DNA of 64,000 nucleotides, taken from Trichormus sp. NMC-1 (GTDB lineage: Bacteria; Cyanobacteriota; Cyanobacteriia; Cyanobacteriales; Nostocaceae). Position 1 is the stretch's first letter. Each line of letters begins with the position of its first letter. The translations under genes were made by a program, and so were the position numbers. Shown here piece by piece: positions 17,396-26,970 of this stretch. Below the pieces are notes generated by a model. It did not search any database. It saw only the letters and a list, made by a program, of their open reading frames with translations, and was not told the DNA's origin. The stretch lies in contig NZ_LZQD01000002.1 in the NCBI RefSeq assembly GCF_001858025.1, positions 400,120 to 464,119 on the forward strand. The letters run 5' to 3'.

Positions 17396-17668
17396 CTAAT
17401 CAAAGCAATAATGTTTTTTTACGTCTTTGATAATTTCCCACATACAAGACATACCTGCGGGAAAAGTTACCAAATCACCTTTACCCATTTGCACTGGTTG
17501 TCCTCCATCTGGAGTTACAATTACATCACCTTCTAAGAAGTAACAAGTTTCTTGAGAATCATAAGTCCACGGGAATTTGGAAACTTCTTTTTGCCAAATT
17601 GCCCATTTGTATACACCTAAATCGTGGAGATGTTCTTGAGTAGGTTGATGGTCGATTTTAATTTCCAT
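17396..17668 (-). CDS. Small cupin-domain protein (DUF861 / EutQ-like)
   Basis: A 90-residue single cupin barrel. The core reads TCYFLEGDVIVTPDGGQPVQ and then MGKGDLVTFPAGMSCMWEI, matching the DUF861 cupin pattern (G-D-x-V and P-x-G-x-x-x-x-W). Only partial metal-ligand sets are present, so an enzyme role is uncertain and small-molecule binding or sensing is possible. ATG 17668 gives the full barrel. It follows the Mo-nitro_C gene on the same strand after a 22-bp gap, so the two are probably co-transcribed. Confidence 0.85.
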   Translation of the reverse strand: MEIKIDHQPTQEHLHDLGVYKWAIWQKEVSKFPWTYDSQETCYFLEGDVIVTPDGGQPVQMGKGDLVTFPAGMSCMWEIIKDVKKHYCFD

Positions 17669-17690
17669 GCGATGTTTGATCTAGTAGTAT

Positions 17691-18140
17691 TTAGCAGTAA
17701 GATTGGATATCTTCTCCGCACTGATCTACTAAATAGCACAATGCACGAAAACGCAAGCCTACAAATTGATCATACAGTGGATTTAGCTTGCACATTGGGG
17801 GAATGTGACAGATTTTGCGACCAAAGACGATAATATCACGTTCAAATGGACACTGAGCGGGAATCAGTTTGGCAATAAATTTAGCTAATTTGCGGTTCTG
17901 AATCTCCATTCCATCCAACTTTTGACGTATGGGTTGTAAAAAATCGGATTTATTACCTGCTTGGTGGCTTTCTCCCATAGGGTTAATCAAGGTAGGGAGA
18001 ATGATAGGTTGACTATTTGTGGTGATCATATTTGTAAATCCGGTTGTACTTGGATTGATGAAAGATATACCTTCTTTGACTGACTCCCACGTAATTTGTT
18101 TCACGAATCTGCGTTGTGTTGATAAAAAGATGGAAGACAA
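17691..18140 (-). CDS. Mo-dependent nitrogenase C-terminal-domain protein
   Basis: A 149-residue protein whose second half (residues ~65-149) matches the Mo-nitro_C family: LIPAQCPFERDIIVFGRKIC, HIPPMCKLNPLYDQFVGLRF and RALCYLVDQCGEDIQSYC. Six conserved Cys suggest a metal or disulphide role. The family is common in nitrogen-fixing cyanobacteria, but its function is not settled and it is not part of nitrogenase itself. The first ~60 residues are poorly conserved, so the true start may be an internal Met (for example MITTNSQ). It precedes the cupin gene. Confidence 0.82.
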   Translation of the reverse strand: MSSIFLSTQRRFVKQITWESVKEGISFINPSTTGFTNMITTNSQPIILPTLINPMGESHQAGNKSDFLQPIRQKLDGMEIQNRKLAKFIAKLIPAQCPFERDIIVFGRKICHIPPMCKLNPLYDQFVGLRFRALCYLVDQCGEDIQSYC

Positions 18141-18505
18141 ATTTAAGTAGGATCTTTTCTATGGAATAAGCAGAGAACAGGTTTAACTAATTGCTATTTA
18201 AACTCAGAGTATGTTGAAGAACTGTCCCGTTAAATACAAAATAACAAAGAAATAATAAAAATGGTATTACCTTAACTTATTAATTACTGATATTGAATAT
18301 TGCCATCCCAATATATACCAGGAAAAATGCTTTAAAGTCTTTCTGTGTCTAAGTTTTATTATCAGGTTATGTCCTAACTTACCTGCTTTTAGCAAATATT
18401 TAGCAATGATAATCACTAATTTTAGGGCTAATTATATATATAAAAATGTTATATGAGTTGCATAAGTAAACCGCAAGCATTTAGCTGATGTCTAACTGTT
18501 TAGTT
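18141..18505. other. Intergenic region upstream of the Mo-nitro_C gene
   Basis: AT-rich with no ORF. It includes a partial Fur-box match AATGATAATCA (18402-18420 overall, 13 of 19 positions), about 260 bp from the Mo-nitro_C start. The rest shows no structure I can name. Confidence 0.4.
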
Positions 18506-19309
18506 TTAACCAAATTCTATTGAGGCTTTTTTTGGGGTGGAAAAGCTTTGTAAAATATAACTAGACAACTCGCAAAAACCTTCTCCTTCAGCCGCAGTAG
18601 TTAAATAAGCAGGTTGATACTGTAACTGATTTGCATATTGCAGCACATTAGCCACACCTACAGAAAAAGGAAAATAACGCTGATTAAATAAACTCTCATC
18701 ATTGGGGCTATCACCAACAGTCACAATTTGTTCAGGTGAATATTCGGGAAAATATTGGCGCAGTACTTGCAACAATCCCACAGCTTTATCTTGTCCTTGG
18801 GGTTTAATATGACACTGGACATTACTGTAAGTAAATCCCCAGCCCAGTTGCTGACAAATATTACCAATATTTTGCAGTTCATTGAGAGTCAAAGAAGCTA
18901 CATCAAATGTCCAGTCAGTGACACGAAAGCGATTATCAGCAGATTCCCGGATTTGGGGAAATTGAATTTGTAATTTTGCAAAGACTGTAGCCAAATGTTG
19001 ACGATGTACAGCTAAATCAGGAATGGGTGTTAAAGCTACTGGTTCTAGATGTGGAGATGGATAAAACATACCGCCGTTTTCTGCCATAGCACCGGCAACG
19101 GGCATTAAGCTACTGAGTCCGCTTACCCACCCGGCTGAACGTCCAGTGACAATCAGTACCTTAACTCCAGCAGTAGCTAAATTCTCTAAGGCTTGTAAGA
19201 GTACAGATGTGAATTTTCCCTGATTCGTCATAGTACCATCCATATCTGTGGCTACAAGACGAATATTCCTCAAATCAGTAGATATATTTGACAAATGCTG
19301 TAGATTCAT
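18506..19309 (-). CDS. HAD-superfamily phosphatase (Cof/MPGP type)
   Basis: About 267 residues from the likely start MNLQHL (19309); an upstream in-frame start at 19348 would add 13 unlikely residues. Motif I is VATDMDGTMT (nucleophile and acid Asp), motif II is VLIVTGRS, the cap insert lies in between, and TVGDSPNDESLF is motif IV. GFTYSNVQCHIKPQGQDK contains the motif III Lys. It resembles Cof-type and sugar-phosphate phosphatases; the substrate cannot be read from the sequence. It is divergent to the gene at 19441. Confidence 0.87.
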   Translation of the reverse strand: MNLQHLSNISTDLRNIRLVATDMDGTMTNQGKFTSVLLQALENLATAGVKVLIVTGRSAGWVSGLSSLMPVAGAMAENGGMFYPSPHLEPVALTPIPDLAVHRQHLATVFAKLQIQFPQIRESADNRFRVTDWTFDVASLTLNELQNIGNICQQLGWGFTYSNVQCHIKPQGQDKAVGLLQVLRQYFPEYSPEQIVTVGDSPNDESLFNQRYFPFSVGVANVLQYANQLQYQPAYLTTAAEGEGFCELSSYILQSFSTPKKASIEFG

Positions 19310-19440
19310 CGGAGTCGCTAATGTGTCTGTACATATGAAAACTACCACAAGATGTAAAAAAATATTAACATTACAGTAATTTCACATCAAAGATTGGGGC
19401 ATCCTAAACATTAGGAGTCAAATCTTTCAGTTTGTTAACC

Positions 19441-20238
19441 ATGCTCAGTACAATTTTTCTGGCCCAGTCTTCAGGTTCCAAGCCAAAAAAGACAACCCAG
19501 GTAGTGCAAGCCAGCGAGTCTGATATACTACCACCGTTATTGATGGTTGCCAGTGGAGGACTGCTTTTAGCGCTAATTGCTGTGATTGTGTATGGCAAAA
19601 TTTTAGTGCGTAAGTACGATAAAAAAGTCAAGTTTGAAAAATTTCGCACGCGAGAACTAGAAAAAAAGTTGAAGTTAGCCCTGGAAACCATTCGCAAAAT
19701 GGAAACTAACCCAGATTTAGTTCACTCACGAGACTTTAACCTTGATTATTTGCGAATGCGGATGTCAGAGGAGGTGTTTCATTTTGGGATTGTTAATCAA
19801 GTTAAACTCAAGATTAAAGATAAAATTTCTCTGGCACTGCGCCCAAATCAATCTCAACAGGGACAAGTTGGGATTGCCAGCAACACTGGTAAACAAGTAG
19901 ATGAAACTTTTGATGTTGAGTATGAAACTGGTATTTCTCCCAACATTGTCAAACGAGTGCTGTTTCGGATTCAAATTCGGTTAATGAAGTTACCTACACA
20001 AGCTACTTCTGCTACTATTAGCCAAATCATGGACTGTATAGAAACTTACCTTAGTCCGAGAGAAGATGACGATACATGGCAACCAACTATTCAAGGTCGG
20101 ATTGTCTATATGCATTGGGATCAAAAGGCTAAACCCACACCTCTGCTTGTGTTAGAACAATCCAATGAAGGAGTAAATGTGACTTTTCGTACTACTCGCC
20201 AACCAAATATGTCTGTACCCGAACAGAAGAAAACTTGA
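19441..20238 (+). CDS. Conserved cyanobacterial membrane-anchored protein, function unknown
   Basis: 265 residues. One transmembrane helix (residues ~30-55, LLMVASGGLLLALIAVIVYG) is followed by a basic coiled-coil-like segment (KFRTRELEKKLKLALETIRK) and a soluble domain (~90-260) with NLDYLRMRMSEEVFHF and a conserved region around FRIQIRLMKLPTQATSATIS. I recognise it as a cyanobacterial conserved protein but know no function. ATG 19441 is preferred over TTG 19432. A strong hairpin separates it from the convergent devA gene. Confidence 0.75.
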   Translation: MLSTIFLAQSSGSKPKKTTQVVQASESDILPPLLMVASGGLLLALIAVIVYGKILVRKYDKKVKFEKFRTRELEKKLKLALETIRKMETNPDLVHSRDFNLDYLRMRMSEEVFHFGIVNQVKLKIKDKISLALRPNQSQQGQVGIASNTGKQVDETFDVEYETGISPNIVKRVLFRIQIRLMKLPTQATSATISQIMDCIETYLSPREDDDTWQPTIQGRIVYMHWDQKAKPTPLLVLEQSNEGVNVTFRTTRQPNMSVPEQKKT

Positions 20239-20315
20239 AACTATCAGGTTTGAGTAAGTAAACAATAACTATGTATTCAAGGTGCAACTAGTGGGCTTTC
20301 CAGAAACAAATTAGA

Positions 20316-20351
20316 CTACATCTTGAAATTTATCTAGATTTCAAGATGTAG
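20316..20351. terminator. Bidirectional hairpin between convergent genes
   Basis: A perfect 14-bp stem, CTACATCTTGAAAT paired with ATTTCAAGATGTAG, has an 8-nt loop and ends one base before the devA stop. It sits between convergent genes, where a shared terminator is expected; T-rich tails are weak. Confidence 0.6.
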
Positions 20352-21092
20352 TTAGTGAGGATGTTCAACTTCCTGTTCAGCTTTGTGAGTGATAGCTACG
20401 TTTTGGGTATCACGAGTTAAAAGACCATCTTCCATTTCCACGATCCGATCAGCGATATCTAAGATGCGGTTATCATGGGTCACTAACAGAATTGCTGTTC
20501 CCTGTTCTTTGGCTAGACGCTGCATAATTTCCACAACGTCACGTCCTGATTGTTTGTCTAATGCGGCTGTAGGTTCATCTGCTAGGACTAGTGGGGGATG
20601 ATTGACTAAGGCGCGAGCGATCGCTATTCTTTGTTTTTGTCCACCTGATAAATTGTCTGGGTAGTAGTTCATCCGTTCTGCTAAACCAACTGACCCCAGC
20701 ATTGCTTCTGACTTACGAATAGCAGACGATTGAGAAACTCTCGGATTTAATTCCACTGCCATTTGGACATTTTGTCTAGCAGTTAAAAACCCCAACAAAT
20801 TATGAGCCTGAAAAATATAACCAATGTTGCGTCGCATTCGTACCAGCTTGCTTTGACTAGCACCTAGTAGTTCTTCACCTAACAATTTCAGACTGCCTTC
20901 TTGTGCAGACCGCAACCCACCAATTAAGCTCAATAATGTAGTTTTACCTGAACCTGATGGTCCAGTCATAATTACAATTTCTCCGGCATATATATCGAGG
21001 TTGATATCAAATAATATTTGTTTTCTGAGGACACCTTTCCCATAATAATGGTTAATATGTTTGATGGAGATGACAGGTTCTTTACTCATCAT
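20352..21092 (-). CDS. devA: DevA-type ABC exporter ATP-binding subunit
   Basis: 246 residues. Walker A is GPSGSGKTTLL (~44-54), the signature is LSGGQKQRIAIARAL, and Walker B is LVLADEPTAALD, followed by the H-loop LVTHD. It energises the DevBCA exporter, which in heterocyst-formers moves envelope glycolipids through a TolC-like outer-membrane channel. It is the last gene of devB-devC-devA, 160 bp after devC. MM at the start leaves two equivalent start codons. Nostocales usually carry several devBCA paralogues, so this need not be the heterocyst-essential set. Confidence 0.9.
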   Translation of the reverse strand: MMSKEPVISIKHINHYYGKGVLRKQILFDINLDIYAGEIVIMTGPSGSGKTTLLSLIGGLRSAQEGSLKLLGEELLGASQSKLVRMRRNIGYIFQAHNLLGFLTARQNVQMAVELNPRVSQSSAIRKSEAMLGSVGLAERMNYYPDNLSGGQKQRIAIARALVNHPPLVLADEPTAALDKQSGRDVVEIMQRLAKEQGTAILLVTHDNRILDIADRIVEMEDGLLTRDTQNVAITHKAEQEVEHPH

Positions 21093-21252
21093 AAACTTAG
21101 AGGATATAGGATGACATTAGATAATTTAGCGTTGAGAATAATTATGGGCTTAAATTTCTCAAATCTTAGATAATAGACTCTGAGTAATAACATATTTATC
21201 TATTTCATATTTGTTCAATTTTATCATATACAATTTCCCTCTAAAACTTGAT

Positions 21253-22407
21253 TTAAAAAATATCTGCTGGATCGGCAGAACGCAATTTACGCATAGCAAT
21301 TATTCCAGAGATAAAACACATAATTATAGTTAACAGAAGTACCATGACAGCCCGGTAATTACTCATAGCTACTGGTAAAAGTGTCGCATCTCTGGCGACT
21401 TTGTACATGACAAGCGCGCAAGCAAATCCTGGTATATATCCTAAAACTGCTAACATAAAAGCCTCTTGCAAAATTACTGTTAACAAATAGTTTTGTGTGT
21501 AGCCGATGGCTTTAAGGGTAGCATATTCAGACAAGTGATCTGTTACTTCTGTATATAGAATCTGATAAACAATTACAGTCCCGACAATAAAACCCATAAT
21601 TGTTCCTAAAGTAAAAATAAAGCCAATAGCTGTACTACTTGCCCAATAATTTCTTTCAAAATCAATAAATTCTTGTTTGGTTAAAACATTCACATCCGTA
21701 GGCAAATAAGTTCGTAAATATTCAGTAACTACGGCTAAATCTGCTCCTGGTTTTAATTTAATTAACCCAATATCAATTAATCCACGCTGTCGATTACTAA
21801 ATAAGCGTAAAAAATTGACATCACTTGTAATTAAATTACCATCTGCGCCGAAGGATGCGCCTAAAGTAAATAATCCTACGACTTTAATTCGTCTCCTTCG
21901 TACTTCTGCTGACACCACCTTTCCCTGATCAACATCCTCAGCAATTGGTCCATATTCTAATCTAGAAGAACGGTCAAATAAAACTACATCAGGCAGTTTA
22001 AGTTTACTTAAATTTTCATCGACACCAGGTAAATCAAACACATTAACTTCTGGATTAATGCCAAAAGTGAGAATACTCCGAGGGCGGCCTGTAACTGGAT
22101 TTTTCCAGCTTGTATAGTCTAAGTATATAGGATATACCGACTGTACTTCTGGTAAATCCAAAGTTTTATATAACCGCCGTTGAGAAAAGGGTTTCATTGC
22201 TAAAACAGCATTAGATTGACTGTTAATGAGAACAATGTCACCTTTTAAACTCTCGTGCATTCTCACGTTACTGTAATACAATGCATCTCGAAAACCGAGT
22301 TGCATAAACATTAAAATGTCAGCAAAGGCAATACCTGATAAAGCCACAGCTAGGCGAGTTTTTTCTCTTGTCAGTTGTAGCCATGACAGAGGGATTTTTT
22401 GACCCAT
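21253..22407 (-). CDS. devC: DevC-type ABC exporter permease
   Basis: 384 residues of the MacB/FtsX-like permease class. An N-terminal helix (GIAFADILMFMQLGFRDAL) is followed by a large periplasmic domain (~45-245) with PVTGRPRSILTFGINPE. Three C-terminal helices follow (TAIGFIFTLGTIMGFIVGTV, YLLTVILQEAFMLAVLGYI, MVLLLTIIMCFISG). The ending RSADPADIF is typical of DevC. It lies 82 bp downstream of devB on the same strand and should form the membrane channel of the exporter with DevA. Confidence 0.92.
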   Translation of the reverse strand: MGQKIPLSWLQLTREKTRLAVALSGIAFADILMFMQLGFRDALYYSNVRMHESLKGDIVLINSQSNAVLAMKPFSQRRLYKTLDLPEVQSVYPIYLDYTSWKNPVTGRPRSILTFGINPEVNVFDLPGVDENLSKLKLPDVVLFDRSSRLEYGPIAEDVDQGKVVSAEVRRRRIKVVGLFTLGASFGADGNLITSDVNFLRLFSNRQRGLIDIGLIKLKPGADLAVVTEYLRTYLPTDVNVLTKQEFIDFERNYWASSTAIGFIFTLGTIMGFIVGTVIVYQILYTEVTDHLSEYATLKAIGYTQNYLLTVILQEAFMLAVLGYIPGFACALVMYKVARDATLLPVAMSNYRAVMVLLLTIIMCFISGIIAMRKLRSADPADIF

Positions 22408-22489
22408 TTTTTAGATTCCCCAGCAGTTATACCAAGTTTGGATTTGAGATATTGAATTGAGAATTAGCTTGATAGGTTTCCCAGAAAGA

Positions 22490-23929
22490 TTACTGTTTTC
22501 TTGTGCCTTCATCAGTCTTGATTTCGACAACAACTTTAGCATTTGTTAAACCAGAAACTCTCTGGCTATTTTCTGGGGAAATCGCAATTTTTACTTCTAT
22601 AACTCTGGCATCAACATCAGCTGCTGGATCTGTATTTAGTACATCCTTTTTGCCAATTTTTCGGCCAATACTAGCGATTGTTCCCGTTAATTGCCCGTTA
22701 AATGCTCCATTATCACTGGTAATAGTCGCGAGTTGACCAACACGAACTTTACCAATACTGTCTTCGGGAACTTCTGCAACGACAAACATCTGATCAGTTT
22801 GTCCAATTTCCGCAATGCCATTAGTACTCATAACTTCGCCTGATTTGGTGTGAATTTTTAAAATTTCACCAGGGCTTGGGGCTTTGACATAGCTCAATTG
22901 GAGTTCAGCTTGCGCTTTTCTAATCAGAGCGATCGCATTGGTAATTTGGGATTGTGCTATTTGCACATCGGTAGGACGCACATCTACCAACCTGTTAAAC
23001 CTAGCCCTTTCTTCGTCTATTTGCTTTTGCAAAGTAGCTATAGTTTTGTTACGGTTAGCTGTGGCTTCGATTAGTTGTTGCTGCAAAGTGGCTATAGTTT
23101 TGATTTGAGTAGCTCTGGCTTCGGCAATTTGCTGTGACAAAGTTCCTAAAGCTTGTCTCAAACTAGCTTGGCTTTCCCGCAGCTGTTGAGTAGCCGTAAC
23201 CGCACTCAAACGCCTTCTATCTCTTTCTTGCTGAGAAATAGCGCCTTCTTTGTATAAGAAGTCATAGCGTCCAGCATCAACTTCAGCATTGCGCTGTTCG
23301 GCGCGTATTCGGTTAATCGTAGCTCTGAGTCCATCTTTTTGGCCACTGAGTTCAGCTTCTAAACGTTGAATTGTTGCTTGTTGAGCAATTTTTTCACCAC
23401 TTAACTCGGCAGCAAGACGTTGAATTGTTGCTTGTTGAGCATTTTTTTCTCCGACTAACTGAGCTTGTAAACGAGCAATTACTGCTCTTTGGGCTTGAAT
23501 ATCTCTTGGTGAAACTGCTGTGATTTGAGCTAAATTAGCACGAGATTCTTGCAGCTTGGCTTTTGCCTCTTCTACTACTGCCATGTTAGTATCTCGGCTG
23601 TCTAAAATAGCTATGACTTGGCCTTGCTGAACTCGCTGTCCTTCTCTGACCAAAAGTTGCTGCACTCGTGATCCTGCTGATAGTCCGGAATTGGGAGCAG
23701 CGACTTTAATCACTTCTCCTCGTGGTTCCAAACGTCCCACAGCACTAATGCTACTAACAGATGGTGCTATGGTGACAGAGGAGGTGAGTTTTTTTAACTG
23801 CTCCATTTTGGCTGTAGCTATGAACCCAGCAGCGATCGCAACGGGAAGTGCTACAGCAACTTTCAACCAAACTTTAGATTTTTCCAGTCCCTGTTCCGTT
23901 GACTTTGGCTTTTCAGTCACCCTTGACAT
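22490..23929 (-). CDS. devB: DevB-type periplasmic adaptor (HlyD family)
   Basis: 479 residues. A cytoplasmic N-terminus and one transmembrane helix (VALPVAIAAGFIATAKM, ~27-45) are followed by the first half of a lipoyl/barrel-sandwich domain (SAVGRLEPRGEVIKV). A long coiled-coil hairpin (~115-345) contains internal repeats (QQATIQRLAAELSGEKI and close copies). The second lipoyl half (LSYVKAPSPGEILKIHTKSG) and a beta-barrel domain end the protein. It bridges DevC/DevA to the outer-membrane TolC homologue. It is the first gene of the operon, after an 892-bp non-coding region likely to hold the promoter. Confidence 0.92.
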   Translation of the reverse strand: MSRVTEKPKSTEQGLEKSKVWLKVAVALPVAIAAGFIATAKMEQLKKLTSSVTIAPSVSSISAVGRLEPRGEVIKVAAPNSGLSAGSRVQQLLVREGQRVQQGQVIAILDSRDTNMAVVEEAKAKLQESRANLAQITAVSPRDIQAQRAVIARLQAQLVGEKNAQQATIQRLAAELSGEKIAQQATIQRLEAELSGQKDGLRATINRIRAEQRNAEVDAGRYDFLYKEGAISQQERDRRRLSAVTATQQLRESQASLRQALGTLSQQIAEARATQIKTIATLQQQLIEATANRNKTIATLQKQIDEERARFNRLVDVRPTDVQIAQSQITNAIALIRKAQAELQLSYVKAPSPGEILKIHTKSGEVMSTNGIAEIGQTDQMFVVAEVPEDSIGKVRVGQLATITSDNGAFNGQLTGTIASIGRKIGKKDVLNTDPAADVDARVIEVKIAISPENSQRVSGLTNAKVVVEIKTDEGTRKQ

Positions 23930-24821
23930 GGTATGTTGCTCGGTTATCTGAATTGTGCTGATGGAAGTAAAAAAAACAAATTAGCCGCAACTGATAACTG
24001 TGAATAGCTTCTGAGTATGAGATGTAATTGCACTATTCGTTAAGGGAATTCAAACTCTTGAATTCACAAACTCCAGCACTCAGATAGTATTTATTTCTGA
24101 CAGCAACCTGGTATAAATTTGGTAGATAAAATTAGCTCGGCGTAAATAATTATCGTGGGCATAAGGCAGGAGAAAAGAGGGTTTTAGCCTTATTTACCTT
24201 TGTTTACATAGTTGGGATTGTGCCGACTTACCTAATGTAATAGTTCAGCTATCATCCCAGGAAAACCTTATTTCCTAGTTTGGAGTTGGGAAAAGTTTTA
24301 TCATGTCTGCTTGAAGACCTATCATTAGGGAACCGTGCGGAGAGTTTTTTGATAAGCAATTAGCCCGACATGATCTTACATACTACATTCTTGAGCAATC
24401 CTGATAGCTGTTGGCTGAATGCTGATGCTATGATAATGCAGACATCTTTTAGGTAGTAGAATATAACCAAGAGTTTCTACAACCAGGGAATGTGCCAAAA
24501 AATCTAAAATTGTCTTTTCTGAAATCTAAAATTGGCATGGTCAAAGACCAACTGAAAAACATCTGTGAAATAGAGCATTCCCAACATCAAACTTCCCTTA
24601 ACTTGATTCTTAACCTGTGAGCTTTCTTTGGTTATTTACACCTAAGAAAAGAATAAATTATCTCTGAGTATATATTCCAAAAAGTAGATGTGTTACTATT
24701 CCCGCTACTGTTTTTAACTCCATTGAACTCTGGCTTAAATGAATTCTACATTTATCAGTTATGGGAAAACGTAACGCAGCTTACAGATAAAGATATGAGA
24801 AGGTAGGGAGATGGAAAATGA
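23930..24821. other. Long non-coding region between devB and pcyA
   Basis: 892 bp without a supportable ORF. It must hold the devBCA promoter. No perfect NtcA site (GTA-N8-TAC) is present; the best near-match is GTA-N8-TAG at 24122-24135. Short inverted segments occur but no known RNA fold is recognised. Conservation of such long dev leaders would be informative. Confidence 0.45.
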
Positions 24822-25559
24822 TTATTGTGGTAAGTCAAATAATACAGTGGTCATGTAATTTTCTGCCCAATCTTGACCAAAGGCTTTTTCTAGTACACGA
24901 CGGGTTTTATCATTTTGTTGTTGTTTGCTACAATAGTTCTGTTGTCCAGCCAGAATTGATGCGACTTTTTCTGGGGCAACGGGACTAGATAAGCTTGCTT
25001 GACGACAATGAATCTCTAAGAAATCCTGTACCCGCGCGAGAAACATGATTTCTTCTTCTGGGGAACTAGGACGAACAAAGAGACAAAAATCAGAAAAGAT
25101 ATTTCCCCACTCTGGTAACTCTCGCGGTTGGGAAAAATTGAGTAAAGTTAACTCGCTCAAGGCAGAATTATACTCTGCGGGTAAGATTCTATCTAAGCTT
25201 ACAGGAGAAAGGTCTGCGATCGCAGCACTAATTTGACCTCTACCCCCAACCAAGTCGCAACCAAACATAGGAATGTCATATTCTGGATTGGGAAACATCA
25301 CACAATGCAAGATATCCAGCATATTTCCCACCTTTGCCAGTTCTAAGTGCATTTTTCGGAACTGGGGTGTTTGATAGCAGCGATTTTCTATAATCAGTTT
25401 TTCGCCTTCTAGTCTACCTTCTACATATCCCAACTCAGCAGGCAAATTGTAAGGTGATAAATCTAGATGTTTATGCCAGACTGTCTCAATACAATCAGCT
25501 AGTTGACGAATCAGGGGATGTTGTTGCTCACGCAATGAGGGAGTAGAGGTAGAAGACAT
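24822..25559 (-). CDS. pcyA: Phycocyanobilin:ferredoxin oxidoreductase
   Basis: Four-electron, ferredoxin-dependent reduction of biliverdin IXa to phycocyanobilin, the chromophore of phycobilisomes and phytochromes. 245 residues from [20 protein letters not shown]; an upstream in-frame extension to 25643 is rejected because the family starts here. [20 protein letters not shown] contains the active-site His region, and [20 protein letters not shown] contains the catalytic Asp. [16 protein letters not shown] and the final [18 protein letters not shown] are family hallmarks. Single gene. Confidence 0.95.
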   Translation of the reverse strand: MSSTSTPSLREQQHPLIRQLADCIETVWHKHLDLSPYNLPAELGYVEGRLEGEKLIIENRCYQTPQFRKMHLELAKVGNMLDILHCVMFPNPEYDIPMFGCDLVGGRGQISAAIADLSPVSLDRILPAEYNSALSELTLLNFSQPRELPEWGNIFSDFCLFVRPSSPEEEIMFLARVQDFLEIHCRQASLSSPVAPEKVASILAGQQNYCSKQQQNDKTRRVLEKAFGQDWAENYMTTVLFDLPQ

Positions 25560-25656
25560 ATTATTGTTGGGCAATATCAATCTATTTCTGAGTTTACCGT
25601 CATTTTGACGTAAATGAACCACATCTTGAGGAAAATTTCGCACAAAAGCGCAGTTT

Positions 25657-25687
25657 GTAGGGTGGGTTAGCGACAGCGTAACCCACC
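25657..25687. repeat. Short hairpin repeat (GTAGGGTGGGTTA family)
   Basis: GGTGGGTTA and TAACCCACC arms flank GCGACAGCG. Same family as the larger element at 34650-34804. Confidence 0.75.
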
Positions 25688-25695
25688 ATTAATTT

Positions 25696-26535
25696 TTAAC
25701 TAGCTGAACTCACTTGATTATTCAACCAAACAACCAAATCAGCTTTACTAGTAAAATCTAACAACGCTAAACCTAAATTCTCCAAATCTTCCACAGACAA
25801 CTTATTAATTTTTACTTGTAAATCCTGACTAACTCCACCCATACGCCGTTCAATTAGACGCATAGTGTAATTGAACGCCTCTTCATAGCGCACTTCTTGA
25901 TAATATCTAGTATTCTTTAAATCACTCATAATAAACATTCTTGCTAACTCCTGGGGACTGAGACGGGGTAATTTATAGGAAACAATAGTCTGAATTAAAT
26001 CTAGCAAATTTTTCTGCAATCTTTCATCCGGTAAATCTGACCTAGCTCGTGATAGTAGGTTTCTTGCTAAAGCTGGAACTTCTTTTTCCTTCTCCACCAC
26101 TAACTTAATAATACCTAATCCCAAGGATGTTTGTATATCCACCAGTTCATCCAAATATAACCGAGTTACCAATGGACTTTCTAGCAAATAGCGATAGGGT
26201 TCTATTTCCGTCGGTTCTATACTACGTTTAGCAAATAAAACCACAGCTTGCCAGGGTTTGGTAGAAGCATAGAGATGTAAATAAAGAAAAATCTCGGAAA
26301 AAAAGCGAGAATAAAAGTCATCATCTCTTTGAAATTGCACCTCTACAAAATAAATAGGTATTTTTTCTTGATTATTTGTAGGTAGAAATACACCATCAAT
26401 TCTAAATGCTGTTTGTTTGAGTTCAACAGACGCAAAATCATAAATATCTGCTTCACTAGCTGGTAAATTGATCAATTCAAAAAAAGACTGAGGTAAAGTT
26501 TGAAAAATACGATAAAAGATAGAATCGGTTTTCAT
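25696..26535 (-). CDS. Rpn-family nuclease / DUF2887 protein (copy 2)
   Basis: 279 residues, homologous along its length to the gene at 13935-14783. It has the start MKTDSIFYRIFQTLPQSFFE, acid residues in FRIDGVFLP and PIYFVEVQFQ, then RLYLDELVDIQTSLGLGIIK, and the end ALLDFTSKADLVVWLNN. The PD-(D/E)XK core appears complete. The central and C-terminal parts diverge strongly from copy 1, so the two are old paralogues rather than a recent duplication. It sits next to a short hairpin repeat and just upstream of a divergent toxin-antitoxin pair. Confidence 0.85.
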   Translation of the reverse strand: MKTDSIFYRIFQTLPQSFFELINLPASEADIYDFASVELKQTAFRIDGVFLPTNNQEKIPIYFVEVQFQRDDDFYSRFFSEIFLYLHLYASTKPWQAVVLFAKRSIEPTEIEPYRYLLESPLVTRLYLDELVDIQTSLGLGIIKLVVEKEKEVPALARNLLSRARSDLPDERLQKNLLDLIQTIVSYKLPRLSPQELARMFIMSDLKNTRYYQEVRYEEAFNYTMRLIERRMGGVSQDLQVKINKLSVEDLENLGLALLDFTSKADLVVWLNNQVSSAS

Positions 26536-26649
26536 GAATATTGCTATTAAATATTTTTGTAAATGTTGAGTTAGGAAGAACTATGAAACATGATACAATA
26601 CTGATAATGCAAAATATAATATTAATTTCAATACACTAAAATTTAAACT

Positions 26650-26970
26650 ATGAATCCGCGATTGGTTGATTCCCTTGTGCAAGTAATTGAGGCGCTTTCC
26701 CCAGAAGAAAGAAAACTTTTAGAAAGTCGTCTTAAACTAAACGCAGTGCAGAAAACACCCGGAGTTTGTGGTGGACATGCTTGTATTCGTAATACCCGCA
26801 TTCCTGTATGGGTGTTAGTTTCGTTGCGTCAGCAGGGAGCGAATGATAGAGAATTACTGCAAAATTATCCCAATCTCACACCTGAAGATTTGATAGCAGC
26901 TTGGGAATATTATGGACAGCATACTTCAGAAATTGATTTGGCTATTGTCGCTCAAAATGAGAATGATTAA
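26650..26970 (+). CDS. DUF433 antitoxin-like protein
   Basis: 106 residues. The core TPGVCGGHACIRNTRIPVWV is the DUF433 signature, followed by a helix-turn-helix-like ELLQNYPNLTPEDLIAAWEY. The first ~30 residues (LVQVIEALSPEERKLLESRL) form a helical extension. DUF433 proteins are usually the antitoxin and DNA-binding partner of DUF5615/PIN-like toxins. Its stop overlaps the start of the next gene by one base (TAATG), indicating translational coupling. ATG 26650 is the only reasonable start. Confidence 0.88.
   Translation: MNPRLVDSLVQVIEALSPEERKLLESRLKLNAVQKTPGVCGGHACIRNTRIPVWVLVSLRQQGANDRELLQNYPNLTPEDLIAAWEYYGQHTSEIDLAIVAQNEND

Noticed and set aside
17624-17833. Rightward ORF across the cupin/Mo-nitro_C junction
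   Set aside because: Antisense to two real genes with clear family matches; no ribosome binding site or domain.
24122-24135. NtcA site upstream of devB
   Set aside because: GTA-N8-TAG misses the consensus at the last base, and no -10 box lies at the normal distance.
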